From JAVBMO01 sp031552355 (GTDB taxonomy: Bacteria > Bacteroidota > Bacteroidia > Bacteroidales > P3), in NCBI GenBank assembly GCA_031552355.1, contig JAVBMO010000190.1, positions 1 to 12,115 of the forward strand: a stretch of 12,115 nt of DNA. Direction: 5' to 3'. A program made the translations under genes and the position numbers. The stretch's first letter is position 1, and each line of letters begins with the position of its first letter. The notes beneath the pieces were generated by a model, which saw nothing but the letters and a program-made list of their open reading frames with translations, had not been told where the DNA came from and searched no databases. Below, in pieces: positions 6,723-12,115 of this stretch.

Positions 6723-7094
6723 TTATATAATCAGTCGCCGATGCTTTAAGAAACTTTGTCGATGGCAAATGAAGGAATTGGTATAGAAAAGATAATCTTC
6801 AACAGATTGTTCTATGCGGAAATTTTCTTTGTCTAAAAGTTTGTATTTTAAAGATTTGTCGTAGAGCTTTACCTGTTGTTCCGTAATGGTTTGAGTGGAA
6901 TTGCTTCCGGAAAGGTTTACAGCAACAGATTTTAAGGTAATGTCGAAATGATTTAACCAATTTTCGAAAACGCAACAAACATCGCTATCATTATTGAAAT
7001 TTGTAACATCAGTTTTTTCAGGCTTTTGTGCAAAGACAAAACCTGCAAAAATGCAAATGATGACAAATATGGAGGATAACTTTTTGTATTTCAC
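6723..7094 (-). CDS. Small secreted protein, function unknown
   Basis: I do not recognise a family. The 123-residue product starts at a GTG (7094): an in-frame stop lies four codons upstream and no ATG lies before the signal sequence. The N-terminus is a clear Sec signal peptide, with basic MKYKK, then a hydrophobic stretch SSIFVIICIFAGFVFA, with cleavage probably before QKPEK (residue 23), so the mature protein of about 100 residues should be periplasmic or exported. It has a CC pair near residues 40-41 (DVCCVFENW) and another Cys near the end (FICHRQ). The middle resembles a short adhesin-like or beta-rich stretch (KSVAVNLSGSNSTQTIT) without known motifs. The basic end, LKHRRLII, is unusual, and a late frameshift cannot be excluded. 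It lies between the OadB pair and the GDPD-like lipoprotein gene on the same strand, with its own probable terminator and a -7 promoter element, suggesting separate transcription. Confidence 0.65.
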   Translation of the reverse strand: MKYKKLSSIFVIICIFAGFVFAQKPEKTDVTNFNNDSDVCCVFENWLNHFDITLKSVAVNLSGSNSTQTITEQQVKLYDKSLKYKLLDKENFRIEQSVEDYLFYTNSFICHRQSFLKHRRLII

Positions 7095-7114
7095 GAAAAA
7101 TCCTTATTATTGTG

Positions 7115-7122
7115 CAAATGTA
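7115..7122 (-). promoter_or_regulatory. -7 promoter element for the small secreted protein gene
   Basis: The - strand reads TACATTTG, an exact match to TAnnTTTG, 20 bases before the GTG at 7094. No TTTG is present 19-21 bases further upstream, so only half of the consensus is met. Confidence 0.42.
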
Positions 7123-7197
7123 TAATTAATATTTCTAAGATTAATAACTTTTTGAAAAATTATCTTGTTTTTGTTTATTTCAAAAGGCTTTATTTAT

Positions 7198-7989
7198 TTA
7201 ACTATCATCATCAACCAAATAAGAAATAACATTTTCTTTGGTAATATAAAAAGAAGAATTTGCTTTGTCTCCACCAAAAATCATGTGTTTGAAATTTGGG
7301 AAACATCTGTTTACCGTATTCCAATGCCTTGCATGGTAAGAAATAATTCCTACATCACCCTTTTTTAAATCGGAAGAAACCGTTTCATAAAATTCATTTT
7401 CGGTTTGTCCTACAGGTTTATCAATGGCGAAACTTACTAAAAACCCGTGCTTTTTTATTTCTTGAAGCAGCGTGTAATTCCATGATTCAACAATCAACCG
7501 ATTTCTCAGGTTATGCCTTGTGCAAACCGAATCTAATTCACGTGCAAGCGTATTAATTTGCTTGTCTGTTAGTTCCGGTGTTTTTAAATCCAACCAGAAG
7601 TATCTGTCAAAAGGATGTTTAATATGTTCAATAAGTCTAACCAAGCTCGTATCACTTGTTTCTTCGGGCCAATGCCCTACAATGGTTTGGTTTCTTAAAG
7701 TGTCAAAATAAATATCTACCTCCACCCCGGAATACAATTCACTTAATCTATGGCATTTGCTTATAGTGTTTGAGGCGTGAAGCCATACTTTACGATGGTT
7801 GTCTATTTTAAAATCAACTTTGGGGCTGTTTATGATAGGATAAAACTCTTCATTTTCCTTGGTACAAGAAGCAAGGAAAAGAAAAGCAGATAAAAACAAA
7901 GAGTATCTCTTTATTAATTTTATCCGGAATATTTTTCCGATTATGTATTTTGATTTTTTTTCGAAAAATCCCATAAACACCATTTGCAT
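7198..7989 (-). CDS. Lipoprotein with GDPD/PLC-like (menorin/FAM151-like) phosphodiesterase pattern
   Basis: A 263-residue predicted lipoprotein. A basic stretch (KLIKRYS) and hydrophobic segment end in the lipobox LASC, so Cys42 would be the lipid-modified first residue (numbering from the ATG at 7989; starts at 7983 and 7974 are also possible because the stretch before the signal is long). The mature part has the pattern of the GDPD/PLC-like TIM-barrel superfamily: HASN (H71, N74), VEVD (E90, D92), VGHW (H106), SDTSL, FWLDLK (131-136) and LIVESW (155-160). The order H..N, ExD, H, DLK is especially like the FAM151/menorin (DUF2181) branch. The Arg that follows the first His in true GDPDs is Ala here. 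The gene begins 10 bases after the prolyl oligopeptidase stop codon and probably shares its transcript. The family call is from motif reading, not a database match; substrate unknown, possibly a phosphodiester in the envelope. Confidence 0.78.
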   Translation of the reverse strand: MQMVFMGFFEKKSKYIIGKIFRIKLIKRYSLFLSAFLFLASCTKENEEFYPIINSPKVDFKIDNHRKVWLHASNTISKCHRLSELYSGVEVDIYFDTLRNQTIVGHWPEETSDTSLVRLIEHIKHPFDRYFWLDLKTPELTDKQINTLARELDSVCTRHNLRNRLIVESWNYTLLQEIKKHGFLVSFAIDKPVGQTENEFYETVSSDLKKGDVGIISYHARHWNTVNRCFPNFKHMIFGGDKANSSFYITKENVISYLVDDDS

Positions 7990-7999
7990 TGATTAAAAC

Positions 8000-10135
8000 T
8001 TATTGCTTTTTTACAGGATTTTTGTATTCCATATTCAAATTATAGAATGTAAAAGCCCACAAATCGGCAGCTTCTTCAATAGATTTTGAAGTAGGTTTTC
8101 CGGCGCCGTGTCCGGCCATGGTTTCCACACGGATTAAGACCGGGTTGCCGCATTTTTGTTTCGATTGCAATTCGGCTGTAAATTTAAACGAATGTGCAGG
8201 CACTACGCGGTCGTCGTGGTCGGCAGTAGTAACTAAGGTTGCCGGATAACAAACACCCTCTTTCACATTGTGCAAAGGCGAATACCCCAACAGGTATTTG
8301 AAATCCGTTTCATTTTCGCTGGAACCGTAATCGTCTTTCCAAGCCCAGCCCACAGTGAATTTGTGGAAACGCAACATATCTAAAACGCCTACAGCAGGCA
8401 ATGCCACCTTAAATAAATCGGGACGTTGAGTCATGCATGCTCCCACCAACAACCCCCCATTAGAACCGCCTTGAATGGCCAATTTTTCGGAAGAAGTATA
8501 TTTTTCTTTAATCAGGTATTCTGCCGCAGCAATGAAATCGTCGAAAACATTTTGTTTTTTCAATTTGGTGCCGTCTTCGTGCCATTTGCGGCCAAATTCA
8601 CCGCCACCCCTCAGATTGGCAGTAACCAAAATGCCACCGTTTTCCAAAAACAACATACGGCTAATGCTGAATCCGGGTGTCATGCTCGAATTGAATCCAC
8701 CATAACCGTAAAGCAATAAAGGATTTTTACCATCTTTTTTAAGCCCTTCCTTGTAAACAATAAACATAGGTACTTTGGTGCCGTCTTTACTGGTATAAAA
8801 TACTTGTTCGGTAATATATTTCGACAATTTAACAGATAATTCCGTTTTCTTAATCAAAGTCAATTTCTTTGTTTTGAGGTCGTATTTGTAGTTGTCGCCG
8901 GGGCAGGTAAACGAGGTGAATTTAAAGAAAATATAGTTCGAATTCTTTTCGCCCGATAATCCTGCAACATAACCAATTTCAGGAAGTTTGATGTCGTTTT
9001 CGTAAGTTCCTTTTTTTGAAAAAAGGCTGATTTTGCTGTACGCATTATGCAGGTAAACAATCACAAATTTTCCGCCGGCTATGGTAGCCCCTTTGATAAC
9101 ATCGGCAGCGGCAGGAATAAAATCTTTGAATCCTTCGCTTGCTTTTTGGGTATTGAATTTTACGATTTTATAAGTCGGCGCTTCATTGTTGGTAACAAAA
9201 AACAAATCATCACCTTCATTTCCTATTAAGCCATAACTTGAATTGAAATTATCTACAAGCGTTGTAAAATCGCCTTTTATGCCGTTTTCCAAGGAACGGT
9301 AAAGCAACATATTGTTTGAAGTACTTTTAGCAATTGAAACAAAAAGATATTTTTCGTCTTCGGTAGTGCCCACATAATACATCCAGGTGGAATGTTCCGG
9401 ATTTTTGTCTTCGTGAATCAGGATGTCCTGTTCTTGAGTCGTTCCCAACTTATGGTAGAACACTTTTTGATATTCATTTTTTTGAGATAATTTACTTCCT
9501 GTGGGTTCATCATAGCGGCTATAGAAAAAACCGTCTTTATACCATGCAATGTTTGAAGACTTTACCCATTTTAAAACATCGGGCAATTCTGTTCCGTCTA
9601 TTTTCTTGACATGGATTTCCTGCCAATCGGAACCGCCTGTCGAAAGTGTGTAGGCAATGTGGTTGCCATCGTTCGAAGTTTCAATATCGCCAATGGCCAC
9701 AGTGCCGTCTTTGGAAAGTGTGTTGGGGTCTATCAATACTCGGGCTTCGCCGTCCAGTTTATCTTTTACATAAAATACCGCCTGATTTTGAAGGCCGGAA
9801 TTGCTCGAAAAGAAATATTTGTTGCCTTTTTGCGTGGGATGCCCTTCCTTGGGATAGTTCCACATGGCTGTTAAAGCGTCCATCATGTCGTTCCTGTAAG
9901 GGATTTTCGACAAATAATCAGAAGTTACGGCATTTTCTTCTTTTACCCATTGTGCGGTTTCTTCGGAACGGTCGTCTTCGAGCCAGCGGTAAGGGTCTGC
10001 GACTTCGGTGCCAAAATATACGTCGGTTTGCGGAACCTTTTTGGTTTGCGGATATTTTACTTGAATTTCAGTATTTTGGGCATGTCCGGCCATTGCACAA
10101 GAAAATAAAATGGATAATAAAAAGACTTTTTTCAT
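8000..10135 (-). CDS. Prolyl oligopeptidase, S9A family, secreted
   Basis: Serine peptidase cutting after proline in oligopeptides. The 711-residue protein opens with a signal peptide (MKKVFLLSILFSCAMAGHAQ), so it should act in the periplasm. An N-terminal segment follows with DPYRWLED (about residues 47-54), then a seven-bladed beta-propeller region (about 80-430), and an alpha/beta-hydrolase domain. The catalytic triad is visible: Ser558 in GGSNGG, Asp about 642 in DHDDRVVP, and His676 in AGHGAG; the oxyanion-region sequence LYGYGGF precedes them near 475. The length matches the family (about 700-710 without the signal). The ATG at 10135 is preferred to one at 10162 because it starts the signal peptide and because a promoter element (10160-10167) overlaps the longer form. 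It is the first gene of a probable two-gene unit with the GDPD-like lipoprotein and is divergent from msrBA. Assignment is very secure; the physiological substrates are not evident. Confidence 0.95.
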   Translation of the reverse strand: MKKVFLLSILFSCAMAGHAQNTEIQVKYPQTKKVPQTDVYFGTEVADPYRWLEDDRSEETAQWVKEENAVTSDYLSKIPYRNDMMDALTAMWNYPKEGHPTQKGNKYFFSSNSGLQNQAVFYVKDKLDGEARVLIDPNTLSKDGTVAIGDIETSNDGNHIAYTLSTGGSDWQEIHVKKIDGTELPDVLKWVKSSNIAWYKDGFFYSRYDEPTGSKLSQKNEYQKVFYHKLGTTQEQDILIHEDKNPEHSTWMYYVGTTEDEKYLFVSIAKSTSNNMLLYRSLENGIKGDFTTLVDNFNSSYGLIGNEGDDLFFVTNNEAPTYKIVKFNTQKASEGFKDFIPAAADVIKGATIAGGKFVIVYLHNAYSKISLFSKKGTYENDIKLPEIGYVAGLSGEKNSNYIFFKFTSFTCPGDNYKYDLKTKKLTLIKKTELSVKLSKYITEQVFYTSKDGTKVPMFIVYKEGLKKDGKNPLLLYGYGGFNSSMTPGFSISRMLFLENGGILVTANLRGGGEFGRKWHEDGTKLKKQNVFDDFIAAAEYLIKEKYTSSEKLAIQGGSNGGLLVGACMTQRPDLFKVALPAVGVLDMLRFHKFTVGWAWKDDYGSSENETDFKYLLGYSPLHNVKEGVCYPATLVTTADHDDRVVPAHSFKFTAELQSKQKCGNPVLIRVETMAGHGAGKPTSKSIEEAADLWAFTFYNLNMEYKNPVKKQ

Positions 10136-10159
10136 GATTATTTGTTTTAAATTCAGGTA

Positions 10160-10167
10160 CAAAGATA
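10160..10167 (-). promoter_or_regulatory. -7 promoter element for the prolyl oligopeptidase gene
   Basis: The - strand reads TATCTTTG, an exact TAnnTTTG match 24 bases before the ATG at 10135, which would give a leader of about 18-20 bases. There is no good TTTG at -33; the nearest T-rich run (TTTTTTTCG) is a few bases too far upstream. Confidence 0.5.
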
Positions 10168-10241
10168 TGAATTTTAGAGAAAATATGCTTTCGAAAAAAA
10201 GTTATAAATATCCGATATCCAATCTTAATTATAGAATCATT

Positions 10242-11084
10242 ATGAGTTACAAGAAATTAAGCCCCGAAGAAGAAGCCGTGATTGTGAACAAAGGCACAGA
10301 AATGCCTTTTACAGGAAAATTTGTGCATCACAAAGATGACGGAATTTATATTTGCAAACGTTGCGAAAAAGCGCTGTTTTATTCTCAAGACAAATTTGAA
10401 TCTTCCTGTGGGTGGCCTTCGTTCGATGAAAGTATTCCCGAAGCAATCCGTTATGAACCCGACCGCGACGGCATAAGAACCGAAATACTTTGCAAAAACT
10501 GCCACGCCCATTTAGGGCATATTTTTGAAGGGGAAGGGTTTACCGAAAAAAATAAACGCTATTGCGTAAATTCCATTTCTATGGAATTTGTGGAAAGTTC
10601 GCAACTGGAAACTGCGTATTTTGCTTCCGGTTGTTTTTGGGGAACCCAACACCATTTCGATTTGCAGGACGGCGTTTTGTATAGCCGCGTAGGGTTTATG
10701 GGTGGGCATTTGGATCGCCCGACCTATAAGGAAGTTTGCACCGGGCAAACCGGGCATGCAGAGGTTTTGGAAGTGATTTTTGACAAAAGCCGGTGCAATT
10801 ATGAAATATTGGTGAAATTATTCTTCGAAACACACGATTTTACACAAATCAACCGGCAAGGGCCTGATGTCGGCACCCAATACCGAAGTGTCGTTTTTTA
10901 CCAAGATGAAAATCAAAAAGCCATAGCAGAAAAATATCTCGACATTCTAAAACAAAAGGATTTTATACCTGCCACAGCCGTGGAAGCTTCTACTACTTTT
11001 TGGCTTGCCGAAGATTATCACCAACATTATTACCGCAAAACAGGCGGAAAGCCCTATTGCCATGTTTACAGGAAAATATTTTAG
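10242..11084 (+). CDS. msrBA: Bifunctional methionine sulfoxide reductase, MsrB-MsrA fusion
   Basis: Repairs oxidised methionine: the MsrB domain reduces the R-sulfoxide and the MsrA domain the S-sulfoxide, recycled by thioredoxin. The 280-residue protein has MsrB at about 5-116, with two CxxC zinc sites (C38/C41 and C84/C87), GWPSF (57-61) and catalytic Cys108 in RYCVNSISMEF; C56 is a candidate resolving Cys. MsrA follows at about 123-280, with catalytic Cys131 in ASGCFWG (about 128-134), a GGHLDRPTYKEVCTGQTGHAE segment and a GPDVGTQYRS segment; C273 near the end may be a resolving Cys. The linker between domains is only a few residues. The order B-then-A is the reverse of the Neisseria-type MsrAB. 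I chose the ATG at 10242 because the MsrB domain starts right there; an in-frame ATG at 10110 would run back into the divergent peptidase gene. There is no signal peptide, so it is cytosolic. I found no convincing promoter in the 106-base divergent gap. Confidence 0.95.
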   Translation: MSYKKLSPEEEAVIVNKGTEMPFTGKFVHHKDDGIYICKRCEKALFYSQDKFESSCGWPSFDESIPEAIRYEPDRDGIRTEILCKNCHAHLGHIFEGEGFTEKNKRYCVNSISMEFVESSQLETAYFASGCFWGTQHHFDLQDGVLYSRVGFMGGHLDRPTYKEVCTGQTGHAEVLEVIFDKSRCNYEILVKLFFETHDFTQINRQGPDVGTQYRSVVFYQDENQKAIAEKYLDILKQKDFIPATAVEASTTFWLAEDYHQHYYRKTGGKPYCHVYRKIF

Positions 11085-11476
11085 GGGAAAGGCTAATACA
11101 AGGTAAAGAGAAGGTGTTAGCGCCATTTACATTCATCATTAAAAAACATTTTTTCATTTTCATATTTTGATTTTGGCTGTTCCTTTTCAATTCTCTATTA
11201 AATTAAGTTTTTTGCATTAATTGAACCTTTATATAAAATCATATATTTATCTAGAACAGATGTATTTATCAAATTTTCGGTAAAATAAAAACAGAAAAAA
11301 TCTACAAAACTTTCTTGTTACTTACAGTGCTACATCTCAGTAATACCCTTTGGGCAACGATACTATTCACTTTGCATGAAAAGGCAACAACAAAAAAACT
11401 TTACGATGTACTGTGGGAAGCCCCATTTTCTCAAAAAATATGTGTAATTTCGCAGTCTATATTTTTGTTACAATTC
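11085..11476. other. AT-rich intergenic region without a recognisable gene
   Basis: I see no supported gene in these 392 bases. The first part holds a modest hairpin (11092-11099 with 11114-11121, 8 bp including one U-G pair, 14-base loop) after the msrBA stop, but no T-tract follows, so it is a poor terminator. The middle is very AT-rich with A and T runs. A short reading frame of 23 codons (11376-11447) has no family resemblance and overlaps the likely mlaE promoter. Both flanking genes are on the + strand. Confidence 0.6.
11445..11452 (+). promoter_or_regulatory. Possible -7 promoter element for the MlaE-like gene
   Basis: TAATTTCG matches TAnnTTTG at seven of eight positions and lies 24 bases before the ATG at 11477, the same distance as the -7 element of the peptidase gene. 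No TTTG occurs at the expected -33 position. Confidence 0.35.
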
Positions 11477-12115
11477 ATGAATTTTTTCTCAGATATTGGT
11501 AATTACTTCCTATTACTAAAGGACGTTTTTAAAAGGCCTCAAAACAGACATTTGTACAAGGATCAGGTGTTTTCGGAAATGGTGTCAATCGGCATAGGTT
11601 CCTTGCCTATTGTAGCCGTTGTTTCCATTTTTATGGGGGCTGCGGTTGTCATCCAGTTGGCAGCCAATTTGGACAATCCTATTTATCCCCTTTGGGTAAA
11701 CGGTTTCGCTTCGCGGAAAACCATTGTCTTGGAATTTTCGCCCACCATCATCAGTTTGATTTTGGCCGGAAAAGTAGGTTCCCGCATCACGTCGGAAATA
11801 GGGTCTATGCGCATCAGCGAACAAATCGACGCTTTGGACGTTATGGGCGTCAGTTCCGCCAGCTATCTTATTTTACCCAAAATGATTGCCTGTCTGCTTT
11901 TCAATCCGGCAATCATTACATTGAGTATCTTTTTGGCATTGTTTGGCGGAGGGGTTGCCGGACATCTTTCCGGGCTAATTACCATGACCAATTTCTTGAT
12001 GGGATTGCGTTTGGAGTTTCAAGCTTACGAAATTTTCTATGCCATCATCAAAGGGGTGGTTTTTGCGTTTATCATCACTTCTGTTTCGGGCTACCGGGGC
12101 TATACCGTGAAAGGC
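11477..12115 (+). CDS. MlaE/YrbE family ABC permease, incomplete at window edge
   Basis: Membrane subunit of an Mla-type ABC system that moves phospholipids between the inner membrane and the periplasm, working with an ATPase (MlaF type) and an MCE-domain protein (MlaD type). The 213 codons present run open to the last base; family members are about 245-260 residues, so roughly 30-45 residues are missing. The start MNFFSDIGNYFLLLKDVF is a typical amphipathic N-terminus, and several membrane segments follow (about 40-62, 84-98, 130-165, 190-205). The family signature is clear at about 98-124: GKVGSRITSEIG followed by SMRISEQIDALDVMG. There is no signal peptide. Codon usage looks more GC-rich than in the small genes around 4600-7100, as often seen in conserved genes. 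The ATPase and MCE genes would be expected just downstream but are outside the window. Identity is secure at family level; the name mlaE is not proven. Confidence 0.92.
   Translation, partial: MNFFSDIGNYFLLLKDVFKRPQNRHLYKDQVFSEMVSIGIGSLPIVAVVSIFMGAAVVIQLAANLDNPIYPLWVNGFASRKTIVLEFSPTIISLILAGKVGSRITSEIGSMRISEQIDALDVMGVSSASYLILPKMIACLLFNPAIITLSIFLALFGGGVAGHLSGLITMTNFLMGLRLEFQAYEIFYAIIKGVVFAFIITSVSGYRGYTVKG

Noticed and set aside
7150..7185. Inverted repeat TTTTGAAA/TTTCAAAA after the lipoprotein gene
   Set aside because: It is an 8-bp A/T stem with a 20-base loop and no T-tract on the relevant strand; too weak to call a terminator.
9646..10137. A 163-codon open frame on the + strand
   Set aside because: It is antisense to the certain prolyl oligopeptidase gene, is Cys/Arg-rich and has no recognisable protein features.
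10110..10241. In-frame upstream start for msrBA at 10110
   Set aside because: It would add 44 residues with no MsrB similarity and overlap the divergent peptidase gene's signal-peptide region; the MsrB domain begins right at the ATG at 10242.
11376..11447. 23-codon reading frame upstream of the MlaE-like gene
   Set aside because: Very short, biased composition, no motif, and its stop overlaps the likely promoter element.
1..12115. Mobile elements, CRISPR arrays, tRNA or rRNA genes, defence systems
   Set aside because: I saw no regularly spaced repeats, transposase or integrase sequence, or structured RNA gene in any part of the window.

Overview
The window looks like chromosomal DNA of a Bacteroidota bacterium, most likely of the order Bacteroidales. 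Evidence for this: AT-rich DNA with A-rich leaders and no clear Shine-Dalgarno sites; matches to the Bacteroidota housekeeping promoter pattern (TTTG, about 20 bases, TAnnTTTG), the best one being upstream of the AsmA-like gene at 4434-4465; a methionine sulfoxide reductase fused in B-then-A order; a secreted S9A prolyl oligopeptidase; and a sodium-pump type OadB protein. There are no rRNA or tRNA genes, CRISPR arrays, transposases or phage genes. It reads as ordinary core genome with a few poorly characterised accessory proteins.

Layout. On the + strand, 20-2088 holds ilvE (branched-chain aminotransferase), a strong hairpin terminator, and a GT9 heptosyltransferase-like gene that begins four bases after the terminator's U-tract. 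Converging on it with a 16-base gap is a 767-residue AsmA/DUF748-type envelope protein on the - strand (2105-4408), with its own promoter. Upstream of that on the - strand lie a 93-residue charged helical protein of unknown function (4576-4857), a 34-base near-perfect palindrome (4971-5004), and an overlapping two-gene unit: an OadB-like sodium-translocating decarboxylase beta subunit (5062-6297) preceded by a 106-residue one-helix membrane protein (6284-6604). No carboxyltransferase or biotin-carrier gene is in the window. A small secreted protein of unknown function (6723-7094) follows.

The - strand ends with a probable two-gene operon transcribed from about 10155: a periplasmic prolyl oligopeptidase (8000-10135) and, 10 bases downstream, a lipoprotein with a GDPD/PLC-like phosphodiesterase pattern (7198-7989). 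Divergent from these on the + strand is the fused MsrB-MsrA reductase (10242-11084). After about 390 bases of AT-rich non-coding DNA comes an MlaE/YrbE-type ABC permease (11477 to the window edge, incomplete).

Taken together, much of the window concerns the cell envelope: LPS-type sugar transfer (GT9), lipid transfer across the periplasm (AsmA-like and MlaE), and secreted or lipid-anchored hydrolases. ilvE, MsrBA and the OadB pair are metabolic, repair or energy functions. I did not find a clearly new multi-gene system. The least explained parts are the OadB and small membrane protein pair, the GDPD-like lipoprotein coupled to the peptidase gene, and the palindrome at 4971-5004.
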